Positions 8,319 to 18,285 are shown, counted from the stretch's first letter. The stretch is DNA of 64,000 nt from Photobacterium frigidiphilum (GCF_003025615.1 NZ_PYMJ01000030.1:19876-83875), one strand, 5' to 3'. The notes: generated from the sequence alone by a model not told the origin. Program-made: numbers and translations.

Positions 8319-10130
8319 TTAACTAGTCATCCGTTTGAATTGTAGTTCTACCAAGCGTTGGTATAAGTCACAGCTTTTCAATAATGACTGATGATCTCCA
8401 ACATCAACCAAATGTCCTTGATCCAATACTGCAATTTGGTCGGCATGTTGAATAGTTGAAAGACGGTGAGCAATAATTAACGTCGTTCTGCCACGCATCA
8501 ACTCTTTCAAAGCTTGTTGAACATGGTGTTCACTTTCGCTGTCCAATGCGCTGGTGGCCTCATCAAGTAATAATATATTCGGATCTTTTAAAATGGCTCT
8601 TGCGATGGCAATACGCTGTCGCTGACCACCAGAAAGTCTTACTCCTCGCTCACCAAGGAAACTATTGTACCCTTCAGGTAAATTCATGATGAACTCATGT
8701 GCATGCGCCTTTTTAGCCGCCTCAATAACTTGTTCATCTGTCGCTTGTGGGTTGCCATAACGAATATTGTGGAAAACATCATGACTAAATAGCGCAGGCT
8801 GTTGTGGTACAAGTGCCATTTGTTTACGTAGTTCATGCGGATCAAATTGACGAATATCGACACCACCTAGTGTGACCTTGCCTAATTGAGGATCGTAAAA
8901 ACGTTGCAATAGTTCAAAGAGTGTCGTTTTGCCTGCACCTGAAGGGCCAACAAGCGCGAGAACTTTGCCCTCTTCTGCTCTTAAATTTAGATGTTCAGCA
9001 GCAGCTTGGTCTGGCCTTGAAGGATAGTGGAAAGTGACATCGTCAAACGCGACTTCAGCAGACAGCGCTTGAGGAGAAGTGATGTTTTGGCTAGGAGCAA
9101 CAATATGACTTTCTACTTGGAGTATTTCAATTAACCTTTCTGTCGCGCCTGCGGCTCGTTGTAATTCACCTAAAACTTCTGAAATAGTCGCTAATGATGA
9201 AGCGACTATGATCGCATAAAAGACAAAAGCACCTAAGTCACCAGACGACATAGTACCGTTGATTACATCGCTACCACCCACCCAGAGCATGCCTGCGATA
9301 GCACTGAAAACAATCACAATCACGCCTGAGATCAAAATGGCACGCTGCTTAACGCGCTGGCGTCCAATTTCGAATGCCTTTTCTACTTCATTAGAAAACG
9401 ACTCTCTTTCTTGCGCTTCGTGACTGTAACTTTGAACGGTCTTAATGTGCTCGATAGCTTCACCCGCATAACTCCCAACATCGGCCATCGAATCTTGACT
9501 CTTGCGTGACAAAGCTCTTACACGGCGTCCGTATACCAGTATCGGTACAAGAATAAATGGCACCGATGCTAATACAATTAATGTTAATTTTATGTTGGTC
9601 GCAAATAGCATGATAATTGCACCTACACACATTAATGCACTGCGCATCGCCATCGAAAATGAAGAACCAATAATACTCTGTAGCAAGGTGGTATCAGTGG
9701 TGATACGCGACATGATGTCACCACTACCATTGATTTCAAAATAGCTGGGATGCAAAGTAATGACGTGATTGAACACCGCAAGCCTTATATCGGCACTTAC
9801 TCGCTCACCCACTGAAGAAACTAAATAGAACCGAAAGAATGTCCCGATTGAAATAAGCACTGTTATCGTAAGAATAAATTGAATAGCACGTTCGAGATCT
9901 TGTATCGACTGTTGGATGAACCCTTCATCAATCAAGATTCGCACTCCATGCCCTACAGATAAAGTCAGAGAAGCTGTAAAAATAAGTGCGACGAGTGCAG
10001 CCAAGACTTTCCCTTTATAGGGTCGAATAAACATCACTAATTCAAATAAAATACTTAGACTTTTACCTTTAGCATTTGGCTGAGAACTTGTACTTTGAAC
10101 TGTTTCATTTGACGTAGGTTGAGTTTGCAT
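8319..10130 (-). CDS. ABC exporter half-transporter (MsbA/LmrA-like permease-ATPase)
   Basis: A 603-residue fusion of a six-helix transmembrane domain (about 35-325) and an ATPase domain (about 355-600). Walker A is GPSGAGKT at 395-402, the signature LSGGQ at 499-503, Walker B ILLLDE at 519-524, and the switch histidine lies in IAHRLS. This is the layout of homodimeric exporters of lipids, drugs or peptides. AAGGCG precedes the ATG. It stands alone, so the cargo cannot be inferred. Confidence 0.9.
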   Translation of the reverse strand: MQTQPTSNETVQSTSSQPNAKGKSLSILFELVMFIRPYKGKVLAALVALIFTASLTLSVGHGVRILIDEGFIQQSIQDLERAIQFILTITVLISIGTFFRFYLVSSVGERVSADIRLAVFNHVITLHPSYFEINGSGDIMSRITTDTTLLQSIIGSSFSMAMRSALMCVGAIIMLFATNIKLTLIVLASVPFILVPILVYGRRVRALSRKSQDSMADVGSYAGEAIEHIKTVQSYSHEAQERESFSNEVEKAFEIGRQRVKQRAILISGVIVIVFSAIAGMLWVGGSDVINGTMSSGDLGAFVFYAIIVASSLATISEVLGELQRAAGATERLIEILQVESHIVAPSQNITSPQALSAEVAFDDVTFHYPSRPDQAAAEHLNLRAEEGKVLALVGPSGAGKTTLFELLQRFYDPQLGKVTLGGVDIRQFDPHELRKQMALVPQQPALFSHDVFHNIRYGNPQATDEQVIEAAKKAHAHEFIMNLPEGYNSFLGERGVRLSGGQRQRIAIARAILKDPNILLLDEATSALDSESEHHVQQALKELMRGRTTLIIAHRLSTIQHADQIAVLDQGHLVDVGDHQSLLKSCDLYQRLVELQFKRMTS

Positions 10131-10305
10131 AGATACGCCTTTCGTTTTGCCCGCTTCAATTGGGACGAATGTTGGAATTGGATCTTTGGCTTAATCATTA
10201 GCAAGCAAAGGTACAATTAATAGGCTTATCATTGGGGTATCAGTAACAAATAGCAACCATCACTTCAGCAAAAGAATAAATTACCGATAGATTACGGGAG
10301 AGAAT

Positions 10306-10339
10306 ATAACCCCAAATTATAATGATAAAATGGGGTTAT
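10306..10339. terminator. Bidirectional hairpin terminator
   Basis: Nine-base arms ATAACCCCA and TGGGGTTAT with a 16-base loop, followed by ATTTTGT on the plus strand and TATTCTC on the minus strand. It lies just after the 3' end of the minus-strand metallo-beta-lactamase gene. Confidence 0.65.
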
Positions 10340-10349
10340 TTTGTATGTT

Positions 10350-11747
10350 CTAAACGTAAATTTTTTCGCCATATTTAACAATATGGACAGATTTATGCAG
10401 CTGTTCTTTAATCACGTCTTTAAACACAGCCTGCTTGTCAGACTCGCCGTGTATTAAATAAATTTTCTCTAGCTGTTCAAATTCACTCATCCAAGCTAGC
10501 AGATCGCTTTGGTCTGCATGTGCTGAAAATCCACTGAGCATGTGTATTTTGGCATTCACATTAATTTTTTCATGATAAAGCTGAATGGACTCGGCCCCAT
10601 CTATCATTTGCCGTCCCAGAGTACCTTTCACCTGATAGCCAACAAAGATAACACTGTTACGATCATCCCATAAACGATGTTTAAAGTGATGCAAAATACG
10701 CCCACCAGTACACATTCCGCTACCAGCAATAATAATACAGCCACTTTCCTCCTTATTAATGAGCTTAGAATCTTTAGCTTTTAATGAATATTGCAGATAA
10801 GGAAAGTCAAAAACAGTGCCGTCGCGTAACAATAGTTTGTCGGCGGAAGCATTTAATTCTGCATGGTAATTATTATAGATTTGTGTCGCGCGTATCGCCA
10901 TGGGCGAGTCTAAAAACACTTTACATACGGGCAGCTCTTTATCGTAATACATCTGCTTAATAAGTAACAGAATCTCCTGGGTCCGTTCAATCGCAAAGGA
11001 TGGGATCAGTACATTACCCTTGTTTTTCAAGGTATTGATAATAATCTCTTTACACTCGTCGATAGTCTCTTTTAAAGGGCGATGATCACGATCTCCATAG
11101 GTTGATTCAATATAAAGTGCATCGGCTTTTTTAACAAAAGATGGGGGGGGCATAATAATGTCTCGACGGCTGCCAAGATCCCCACTAAACACTAGCGATT
11201 TAGTTTCCCCCTCTTCACTTATCTCTATTTGAATGGTTGCAGAGCCAAGAATATGGCCTGCATTTCTAAAGGTAACCTTAACGCTGGGCACAAGCTGAAT
11301 GGCTTTATTGTAGTCGGCGTATTGAATGATTAAATCAAACACCGCTTTCGCATCGTCACTGGTATAGATAGGTGGAGGAACCTGTTTTTCGTCACCTGTT
11401 CTTCGCGCTTTTTTAAATGCAGTTTTATAATCCTCTTCTGCAATTTTGGCGCTATCCATTAAGATGACCTCAGCCAAATCCATTGTCGCGCGCAAGGCGA
11501 CAACTTTACCGTCAAATCCTTCTTTAACAAGTTTAGGAACACGTCCGACATGATCCAAATGAGCATGGGTAAGTAAAATAATATCGACATCTTTAGGATC
11601 GAAATCAAAAGGCGCATAGGTCTGCTCTTCATTTTCACCTTGAAAATAGCCGCAATCGACCAGTATATTAGGCCCGTTTTTAAGTTGTAAAAAATGACAG
11701 GAACCAGTAACCGTCTCTGCAGCACCAAATGACTGAATGAAAGTCAT
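10350..11747 (-). CDS. Beta-CASP metallo-beta-lactamase RNase-like protein
   Basis: A 465-residue protein of the MBL plus beta-CASP family (CPSF/Ysh1-like), which cut RNA with two zinc ions. It has THAHLDHVG for metal binding, NAGHILGSA, SGDLG, and the beta-CASP elements PSFAIERTQE and SGFSAHADQ. A GTG two codons earlier is possible, but the ATG chosen lies seven bases after GGGAGG and gives the normal N-terminus. It is monocistronic and ends at a hairpin terminator. Bacterial relatives are often called exonucleases, but the RNA target here is unknown. Confidence 0.88.
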   Translation of the reverse strand: MTFIQSFGAAETVTGSCHFLQLKNGPNILVDCGYFQGENEEQTYAPFDFDPKDVDIILLTHAHLDHVGRVPKLVKEGFDGKVVALRATMDLAEVILMDSAKIAEEDYKTAFKKARRTGDEKQVPPPIYTSDDAKAVFDLIIQYADYNKAIQLVPSVKVTFRNAGHILGSATIQIEISEEGETKSLVFSGDLGSRRDIIMPPPSFVKKADALYIESTYGDRDHRPLKETIDECKEIIINTLKNKGNVLIPSFAIERTQEILLLIKQMYYDKELPVCKVFLDSPMAIRATQIYNNYHAELNASADKLLLRDGTVFDFPYLQYSLKAKDSKLINKEESGCIIIAGSGMCTGGRILHHFKHRLWDDRNSVIFVGYQVKGTLGRQMIDGAESIQLYHEKINVNAKIHMLSGFSAHADQSDLLAWMSEFEQLEKIYLIHGESDKQAVFKDVIKEQLHKSVHIVKYGEKIYV

Positions 11748-11873
11748 AAACACCTCCCTAGTGATTGGATTTTAACTATAGCACTGCTTAAATCCCCAAA
11801 TATGGGTACATGTCTACTAAACAACATCTCTACCAATTATACGATAATCTGCTGATACCACACGAGTATGTGT

Positions 11874-12023
11874 CTACACTAAAGCACCTTTAAACGCTTT
11901 GGAATGGCTACCGTCAATAACCACTTTTTCTGTTAGACCATGCAGACCTATGGTCTTTTCCGTTGATATACGTTTCGTCCATTCGCCACGAATAAGCCAC
12001 AGGTTTCTTCGTACACGATGTCC
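11874..12023 (-). pseudogene. IS6-like transposase fragment, decayed
   Basis: A minus-strand frame contains LIRGEWTKR followed by GLHGLTEKVVIDGSHSKA. This recalls the IS6/IS26-type DDE core (DETY-x-x-RGEW, then G-L-PEKV-IDxS), with the sequence between the two parts deleted. A frameshift upstream hides a V-x-E-E-T stretch resembling the first catalytic aspartate block. It is not functional. Another relic of the same kind is at 62302-62424 and an N-terminal one at 13615-13737. Confidence 0.6.
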
Positions 12024-12055
12024 AGTAGTAACGAAAGGACAGTAATAAAACGACC

Positions 12056-12583
12056 TCAAAATGTGAAGTGGTACTGTATGGTAGGCACCATCAATGAACG
12101 TCTTTCTGAGTGAAGCATTACTTCACGTCTACGAAGACGTTTACCTTCATCACTATTATATTTATCGTGCTTTTCCAAAAGTTTTAATTCGCGCTTTATC
12201 GAGTTCAGTTCGTTATCAATTTTCCTTATATGTTGTTCAACCCTGTACTCTTTTTGCCCCTGATTGTATTGCTCAACAAACAAAGAACTATCGCAAACAC
12301 CAAAGTATCTCCCCCCAGAGCGACCAATACGATAGCCATTATCAGGCATACAGTAATATGATAACCCTAAGTCATAACTGGCATACCAAGCAGCATGATC
12401 AACTCTTATTCCTGCTTCTTTACAATCTTTCGAATAATCATTTATTCGCGTAGCCGGAACACCATTTTGACCATCCATCACCCCGACAGCATGCCAATCC
12501 GCCGCTTTACACTCCTCGACAGACATACTTGAGCAGCCAATCATTTGAGCCAACGTAACCATACATAGGGCGCGTTTCCACAT
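12056..12583 (-). CDS. DUF2799 lipoprotein
   Basis: A 175-residue protein with a lipoprotein signal (hydrophobic N-terminus ending MIGC, cysteine at about 17). The segment ADWHAVGVMDGQNG, the tyrosine- and cysteine-rich YDLGLSYYC and GYRIGRSGG match the DUF2799 family found in Vibrionaceae and enterobacteria. A charged coiled coil (about 115-160) follows. GAGAAG lies before the ATG. It is probably anchored in the outer membrane; the function of the family is unknown. Its 3' end abuts the IS6-like relic. Confidence 0.8.
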   Translation of the reverse strand: MWKRALCMVTLAQMIGCSSMSVEECKAADWHAVGVMDGQNGVPATRINDYSKDCKEAGIRVDHAAWYASYDLGLSYYCMPDNGYRIGRSGGRYFGVCDSSLFVEQYNQGQKEYRVEQHIRKIDNELNSIKRELKLLEKHDKYNSDEGKRLRRREVMLHSERRSLMVPTIQYHFTF

Positions 12584-12694
12584 AAACTTCTCATTGTTTA
12601 TTAATAATAAATTATCGTTTTAAGGTAACTTATTATTGCCAAATACAATCAGTCATGTCAATCTATTGCCCATAACTTATTTGGGGAATGAATC

Positions 12695-13228
12695 ATGCAT
12701 CACCAACACGCCATCCAGAAGCTAAGCAAAAAACTGCTAATTTTACTTTGGGCCATATTAATCACAGCCCCTCTTTACGATTCCTTTATGTGGATTTACG
12801 GCACGATGGTTGAATCAGGCGATGTTATCAACGTATCATTCGCCTACCCAGTGAACTTACCGTTAACACCAACAAAAATGTTAATGGGCTATCCTTTCGC
12901 CATTTTACCTACCGTTATTTATATGGCGATGATCTGGCAACTTATACAACTATTCCGCCTTTATCGAGCCGGAAGTGTATTCACTCTAAATAATGTTTCC
13001 TGTCTAAAGAAAACCGCCAATTTTATGATTGCTTTACCCTTTATCAGTGCAATTTCCGATCTGTTATTAGGTGTAGTTTTATCCATTGGTGAGGAAGAGT
13101 TGAATACTGGCCTCTATTTTTCAGATTCTGAGTTGACAATTTTTGTCATTGGTCTCATGGTGCGTGTAACTTCACATGTTATGGTACTCGCGAAAGACAT
13201 GAAAGAAGATCATGAATTAACAATCTAA
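12695..13228 (+). CDS. DUF2975 membrane protein
   Basis: A 177-residue protein with four predicted membrane helices (about 15-35, 65-90, 110-130 and 150-170), matching DUF2975. Members are regularly encoded directly before a small XRE regulator, as here with a 9-base gap, like the YoaS/YozG pair of Bacillus. GGGGAA precedes the ATG. Inferred role: membrane partner or sensor for the XRE protein. Its function is not established. Confidence 0.8.
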   Translation: MHHQHAIQKLSKKLLILLWAILITAPLYDSFMWIYGTMVESGDVINVSFAYPVNLPLTPTKMLMGYPFAILPTVIYMAMIWQLIQLFRLYRAGSVFTLNNVSCLKKTANFMIALPFISAISDLLLGVVLSIGEEELNTGLYFSDSELTIFVIGLMVRVTSHVMVLAKDMKEDHELTI

Positions 13229-13237
13229 GGCGATTTT

Positions 13238-13459
13238 ATGCCAATTATCATTAATTTAGATGTGATGCTAGCAAAGCGAAAAATGCGCTCGAACGAGCTT
13301 GCAGCAAAGATTGGCATCACCGAGCAGAACCTGTCAGTACTTAAGAACGGCCGTGCTAAAGCACTCCGTCTTACAACGTTGGATGCTATTTGTAAGCACT
13401 TACATTGCCAACCCGGAGATATTCTCGAATACGTTAATGGCAAAGAAGAAGATGCTTAA
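13238..13459 (+). CDS. Small XRE-family regulator paired with DUF2975
   Basis: A 73-residue Cro/C1-type helix-turn-helix protein (YozG-like) filling almost its whole length with the DNA-binding domain: NELAAKIGITEQNLSVLKNG forms the helix-turn-helix and LDAICKHLHCQPGDILEY the family-typical C-terminal part. AAGGCG precedes the ATG. It is co-transcribed with the DUF2975 gene and may control it. Confidence 0.88.
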   Translation: MPIIINLDVMLAKRKMRSNELAAKIGITEQNLSVLKNGRAKALRLTTLDAICKHLHCQPGDILEYVNGKEEDA

Positions 13460-13614
13460 CAGACGCTCATGAATAACCAAGAAGTCATGCTTATTTACAG
13501 AAGTTAAATGACCATCGGCAAAGCTCCTCGGTTTTGCTGCAAACCGGAGTGCTGTGTAATGACCTTCATCAGCACTCATTACTTTTATCATTATGCCACT
13601 ACACCCCCACACAC

Positions 13615-13737
13615 TTTTTAGGCTGGCACTTTCCTTCAGAAATGACGCTATGGTCTGTTCGTTATTACCTTGCTTATAAACTTAACTACCATGAAGTAGA
13701 GGAAATTATTGCTGAACAAAATCTTGGTCCTGAATAA
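13615..13737 (+). pseudogene. IS6-like transposase N-terminal fragment
   Basis: The frame reads HFPSEMTLWSVRYYLAYKLNYHEVEEIIAE with a stop soon after. This resembles the conserved start of IS6-family transposases (FP-EIILWAVRWYLRY-LSYRDLEE). Only the N-terminal 40 residues remain and no complete element surrounds it. It is in opposite orientation to the fragment at 11874-12023, so the two bracket the DUF2799/DUF2975/XRE patch. Confidence 0.65.
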
Positions 13738-13907
13738 ATAAGCAGTACCTTATCGGTTCCATTTAACTACTTAGCATTTTTTTAAGGTTTTTTTGTGCAA
13801 TTTTGACTTGGTGGTCGATTAAATTACAGTTTAGAAAACATTCTCTACGGCATCGCTATCAAAACACTAAGCTTCAAGAAAACCAATACAAGAAGGCTGC
13901 TAAGTCG

Positions 13908-14984
13908 ATGAAAATACCCCAACAAATAAGTGTGTTAATACTTACCCTTTTGGCTGCGAATACCGTTCATGCATATGAAGCAGAAAAAGTGACCAGTGGG
14001 TTAATCATACCATGGGGACTGGCCTACATTGACGACAGCACTATGCTCATCACGGAGAGAAATGGAGCAATTAAACACATCAATCTAGTAACAGGTAAAC
14101 AGCAGACTTTGGCTGAGATTCCAAACGTTTGGGCTAAAGGACAAGGTGGGCTTCTTGATATTGCGCTCTCCCCTTTCGATGAAAATAAAATATACGTTAC
14201 TTACAGTAAAAACATCAATGGTAAAGGCGTCACAACGCTTGCATCGGCGAAGTACCGTAACGAGGTACTCTCAGATTGGGAAGATGTATTTATTTCAATC
14301 TCCCAAACCGATACTAGCAGGCATTTCGGCAGTCGAATTACGTTTGATAATAACAGCCTCTACTTCTCGATAGGTGACCGTGGCGAACGAGAAAATGGTC
14401 AGAACACCATGAATCATGCTGGCTCAATCTTACGCTTGAATCCAGACGGTAGCACACCTACAGACAACCCCTATGTAAACAACAAAGCCATTCTGGATGA
14501 TATATGGAGCTACGGGCATCGAAACCCTCAGGGCTTATTCTTTGATCATAAGAGTCAGAGGCTTTGGTCAATTGAGCACGGGCCGCGCGGAGGTGATGAA
14601 ATTAACTTAATCAAAAAAGGATCTAATTATGGCTGGCCTATTACTTCTTACGGTAAAGAATATTGGGGACCAATCAGTGTAGGCGAAGCCACAGAAAAAG
14701 AAGGCATCGAATCGCCAGTTAAGGTTTATATCCCCTCAATCGCTCCTGGCAGTTTGGTGTTGTATCGAGGCGAAAAATTTCCAGAGTTAAAGGGTAAATT
14801 ATTATCGGGTGCGCTCAAGTTAACCCACATTAATATAGTCACCCTTAATAACGAGGGTGAAGCTATTGCTGAAGATCGGATCCTTTCTGAACTCGGCGAA
14901 CGTATCAGAGACATTGAAGTATCCCCTGAAGGAGAGATCTTCTTCAGCACCGATAATGGTAACCTTTACAAGCTCAAGCGATAA
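13908..14984 (+). CDS. PQQ-dependent aldose sugar dehydrogenase (YliI/Asd-like)
   Basis: A 358-residue secreted beta-propeller protein of the soluble glucose dehydrogenase family. The signal peptide is about 1-22 (ending VHA). Family motifs are HFGSRI with the following SIGDRG, HRNPQGLFF, EHGPRGGDEINLI and SNYGWP, which include PQQ- and calcium-binding residues. The longer frame starts with TTG and lacks a signal peptide, so the internal ATG is preferred. It likely oxidises aldoses in the periplasm. PQQ biosynthesis genes are not in the window. Confidence 0.85.
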   Translation: MKIPQQISVLILTLLAANTVHAYEAEKVTSGLIIPWGLAYIDDSTMLITERNGAIKHINLVTGKQQTLAEIPNVWAKGQGGLLDIALSPFDENKIYVTYSKNINGKGVTTLASAKYRNEVLSDWEDVFISISQTDTSRHFGSRITFDNNSLYFSIGDRGERENGQNTMNHAGSILRLNPDGSTPTDNPYVNNKAILDDIWSYGHRNPQGLFFDHKSQRLWSIEHGPRGGDEINLIKKGSNYGWPITSYGKEYWGPISVGEATEKEGIESPVKVYIPSIAPGSLVLYRGEKFPELKGKLLSGALKLTHINIVTLNNEGEAIAEDRILSELGERIRDIEVSPEGEIFFSTDNGNLYKLKR

Positions 14985-15083
14985 ATGAGGTCGAAGTCGT
15001 GACCTCAACCTTGCGGAACTAACGTGAATGAGTCAGCAATGATTTACTGACTCGATTCTAAACAGAAATGTGTTACTGCTTAT

Positions 15084-16196
15084 TTATAAGCGAGCTAATT
15101 GCGATTTTCTTTTCTTATTAACAACACAGAAATTGCCACGTTTTGTCCGGCATTTTGAACACCTTTCACACTCAACTGGCGCTCTGTTACCTTCTTTCCA
15201 ACGCTTAACTAAATGCGGTTCAGACAACAAAGGTCGAGAGAGAGCAAAATATTGAATATTGGTTTTATTCGCAATCTCTTCTATCGCATCAATATCCGTT
15301 AATCCACCAACGGTAATAACGGGTACATTCACCTCTTCGCTAATAACATGCCCATATTCATGGAAATAGCCTTCTTGTTGAATAGTATATCCATCAAAAG
15401 ACTCGCCAATCATGGTATTAGCCTTACCATGGATATTGCCTGAGATGATGATTGCATTCACGCCAATCACTTCCAATCTTTTACAAACGATACGTGTTTC
15501 ATCAAAAGTTAAGCCACCCTCAAAAAACTCAGATGCCGTCAATTTAACTAATATTGGATACTCATCACCGACAAGCTTTCTTATTTCAGCATAGATCTCT
15601 AATAACAATCTCATTCGATTATCTAAGCTGCCACCATATTCATCTTCTCTTTGATTGTAATATGGGCTTAAGAACTGATTGATTAAATAGGTATGTGCTG
15701 CGTGTATTTCGACACCATCAAACCCTGATTCTTGGGCTCTTCGGCTTGCTTGAGCAAATGCCTGAACGATATAACCTATTTCGTCCTTAGTCATCGCTTT
15801 GCCTAATGTTTGTGTGCTTTTTTCGCACACTTCACTCGGCGCATAGATCACCCTTTCACCGACATTGTGGGTTGTTTTTGTTCCACCATAAGCAAGCTGC
15901 ATCACTATTTTAGAATCATTGATGTGAACTAACTCGGTCAGCTTTTTGTATTCATCGATAAAGGAATCATTGTACATTCCCATCATGCCTGCATTTGGCT
16001 TCTCTTCTTCTACAATATTCGCATAACCCGTTACAATTAGGCCGACGCCCCCTTTAGCTAGCTCTTCGTAGATAGCGTACAGTTTATCCGTCATATGGCC
16101 ATCTTCTGTTGCCATATTTTCCCACGTAGCGCTTCTAATAAAACGATTTTTTAATGCCATGCTGCCAATGCGGGTTTCTGTAAACAAAGTGCTCAA
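15084..16196 (-). CDS. Old yellow enzyme family NADH:flavin oxidoreductase
   Basis: A 370-residue FMN TIM-barrel enzyme. The family signature HAAHTYLINQFLSPYYNQREDEYGG is spread over residues about 173-197, and the C-terminal phosphate-binding region contains TVGG and SRPLLSEP. The end is cysteine-rich (ECERCSKCRT...NFC), reminiscent of the iron-sulphur cluster motif of longer OYE relatives. The start is TTG, chosen because AGAGGA lies eight bases upstream and the N-terminus MSTLFTETRIG matches the family. It stands alone; the natural substrate is unknown. Confidence 0.88.
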   Translation of the reverse strand: MSTLFTETRIGSMALKNRFIRSATWENMATEDGHMTDKLYAIYEELAKGGVGLIVTGYANIVEEEKPNAGMMGMYNDSFIDEYKKLTELVHINDSKIVMQLAYGGTKTTHNVGERVIYAPSEVCEKSTQTLGKAMTKDEIGYIVQAFAQASRRAQESGFDGVEIHAAHTYLINQFLSPYYNQREDEYGGSLDNRMRLLLEIYAEIRKLVGDEYPILVKLTASEFFEGGLTFDETRIVCKRLEVIGVNAIIISGNIHGKANTMIGESFDGYTIQQEGYFHEYGHVISEEVNVPVITVGGLTDIDAIEEIANKTNIQYFALSRPLLSEPHLVKRWKEGNRAPVECERCSKCRTKRGNFCVVNKKRKSQLARL

Positions 16197-16257
16197 GTCT
16201 AATCCTCTTAAAAATCGTTTTCGTCTTATTCATCAGCTTTTATAACGGAATAAAAAA

Positions 16258-16286
16258 GAACAGCCATACAATAAGCATGGCTGTTC
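16258..16286 (-). terminator. Strong terminator on minus strand
   Basis: Ten-base perfect arms GAACAGCCAT/ATGGCTGTTC with a 9-base loop, followed on the minus strand by TTTTTTATT. It ends the DUF465 transcript to its right. Confidence 0.8.
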
Positions 16287-16433
16287 ATTTCTGTGCATTT
16301 TTTATGTGCGATGAGCAATAGTAAATATTACCGACAATATCTCATTTTTCTAGAGCAAAATCCTTAATCTGGATTAAGATTGTGCCATCAAGACAAATCT
16401 TGGCGACACAGACACTTTGTATGTTCAAATGGG

Positions 16434-16691
16434 TTAATTACTTGCTTGCTCATGATGCTTGGTTAGTTGCTTATATAACATGTCTTTTAACTCAACACGC
16501 TTAAGCTTTAGATCGTTCATGTTGTCATCATCAATCGGACTACCCGATATCTCCAGCTGGCGGATATCATAATCCAGTTGATGATACTGCTGAAGATCGG
16601 CTTTGAATGTTGGATCATCGTGGTTGAGCTGAACAATATCTGATGTAAGTTCAGGAAAATCTAAGATAAAGGCATGGCTTTCATTTAGCAT
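16434..16691 (-). CDS. DUF465 (YdcH-like) small coiled-coil protein
   Basis: An 85-residue protein with the YdcH/DUF465 pattern: SHAFILDFPEL at the start, DPTFKADLQQYHQLDYDIRQLE in the middle and LKLKRVELKDMLYKQL at the end. It is entirely helical. The ATG has AAGGGA six bases upstream; two more codons before it or a 28-residue extension are possible but less well supported. The function of the family is unknown. Confidence 0.85.
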   Translation of the reverse strand: MLNESHAFILDFPELTSDIVQLNHDDPTFKADLQQYHQLDYDIRQLEISGSPIDDDNMNDLKLKRVELKDMLYKQLTKHHEQASN

Positions 16692-16955
16692 CGGCATTCC
16701 CTTTTCAGTCGGATTATCCATTAGTATAGAAGTAATTTGTTGAAAGAAATGTGGCTTAAAACACAAAGCAACCAAGTAAGCAGTAAGCGAATAAATCTCA
16801 AGCAGTATTATCGACAGAGGTAATTAGCAAGGCGCTTATTTAAGAAAATCAATTTGCTCTTCGTTAAGGTAGCAAAAACTCCCGTCCTATCAGTTTTTAT
16901 CTAAAAAATTTGGCATAATAAAAAATTGTCCATTCAATATATTCAAGGAAGAACA

Positions 16956-18224
16956 ATGAAAGACGAAACACTCTCGATCCACTTTGGTTATGAAACCGAT
17001 CCAACAACAAAATCTGTCGCAACGCCAATTTACCAAACTGTCGCTTATGAGTTTGATAACGCACAACACGGTGCTGACCTTTTTAACCTAGCAGTACCAG
17101 GGAACATTTATACTCGTATTATGAACCCAACCAACGATGTGCTAGAAAAGCGCATGGCAGCACTAGAGGGAGGCATTGCAGGATTAGCCGTAAGTGCAGG
17201 CAGTGCAGCCATCAATTATGCCATTCTAACGTTGGCACAAATTGGCGATAATATCGTTGCAACACCACAGCTCTACGGTGGTTCTTACACCTTGTTTGCT
17301 CATATGTTGCCAAATCAAGGTATTGAAGTACGCTTTGCGAAAGACGATAAACCAGAAAGCTTAGCGGAACTTATCGATGAAAAAACCAAAGCCATTTTCT
17401 GCGAAAGTATTGGTAACCCAGCGGGCAATATCATTGATTTAGAACGAGTCGCAAAGCTTGCTCATGCGCAAGGTGTCCCTGTTATTGTCGATAATACCGT
17501 TGCAACACCCGTATTATGTAAACCTATCGAATTTGGCGCCGATATCGTGGTGCATTCTTTAACAAAATACGTCGGTGGCCACGGTACAACACTCGGTGGC
17601 ATGATTATCGACTCAGGCAAATTCCCTTGGGCTGAGCACAAAGATCGCTTCCCTGTCTTTAACCAACCTGAACCTTCTTATCACGGTGTGGTATACACTG
17701 AAGCATTTGGTGAAGCGGCCTTCATTGGGCGAGCGCGCACAGTACCATTGCGTAATACTGGCTCTGCTCTATCCCCTATGAATGCATTTATGTTAATGCA
17801 AGGCTTAGAAACCTTATCGCTTCGAATGGAAAGACATACTGAAAATGCTCTTAAAGTCGCTGAGTATCTCAGCCAGCACGATAAAGTAGAGTGGGTTAAT
17901 TATGCGGGTCTTCCTGATTCAAAGCATTATTCATTAGCTAAAAAGTACATGAAAGGTAAACCATCTGCGATCCTCTCTTTTGGATTAAAAGGTGGGTATG
18001 AGGCTGGCGTTCGTTTTTATGATGCACTGAATATTTTCAAACGATTGGTCAACATCGGGGATGCAAAATCTTTAGCCTGTCACCCTGCATCGACGACACA
18101 CAGACAACTCAATGAGCAAGAACAAAATCAAGCGGGCGTATCCCCTGAAATGATCCGTCTATCTGTGGGCATAGAGCACATTGATGATATTATTGCTGAC
18201 TTAGAACAAGCACTTAACACATAA
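16956..18224 (+). CDS. metY: O-acetylhomoserine sulfhydrylase / aminocarboxypropyltransferase
   Basis: A 422-residue PLP enzyme of the Cys/Met metabolism family. SLTKYVGGHG carries the PLP lysine, and GYETDPTTKSVATPIYQT plus the C-terminal SLACHPASTTH match MetY. It joins sulphide (or methanethiol) to O-acetylhomoserine to give homocysteine or methionine in the cytoplasm. AAGGAAG precedes the ATG; an upstream TTG is rejected. No MetJ box was recognised in the 180-base upstream region. A strong terminator follows. Confidence 0.93.
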   Translation: MKDETLSIHFGYETDPTTKSVATPIYQTVAYEFDNAQHGADLFNLAVPGNIYTRIMNPTNDVLEKRMAALEGGIAGLAVSAGSAAINYAILTLAQIGDNIVATPQLYGGSYTLFAHMLPNQGIEVRFAKDDKPESLAELIDEKTKAIFCESIGNPAGNIIDLERVAKLAHAQGVPVIVDNTVATPVLCKPIEFGADIVVHSLTKYVGGHGTTLGGMIIDSGKFPWAEHKDRFPVFNQPEPSYHGVVYTEAFGEAAFIGRARTVPLRNTGSALSPMNAFMLMQGLETLSLRMERHTENALKVAEYLSQHDKVEWVNYAGLPDSKHYSLAKKYMKGKPSAILSFGLKGGYEAGVRFYDALNIFKRLVNIGDAKSLACHPASTTHRQLNEQEQNQAGVSPEMIRLSVGIEHIDDIIADLEQALNT

Positions 18225-18261
18225 ATGCCATGCACCATATCATTAATCCATATATAAAAGT

Positions 18262-18285
18262 GAGCTAGAGATATTACTCTAGCTC
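18262..18285. terminator. Hairpin terminator between convergent genes
   Basis: Nine-base perfect arms GAGCTAGAG/CTCTAGCTC around a 6-base loop. No clear T-run follows on the plus strand. Confidence 0.6.

Noticed and set aside
16776..16955. Possible SAM-responsive or MetJ element before metY
   Set aside because: No riboswitch core or AGACGTCT repeats could be recognised.
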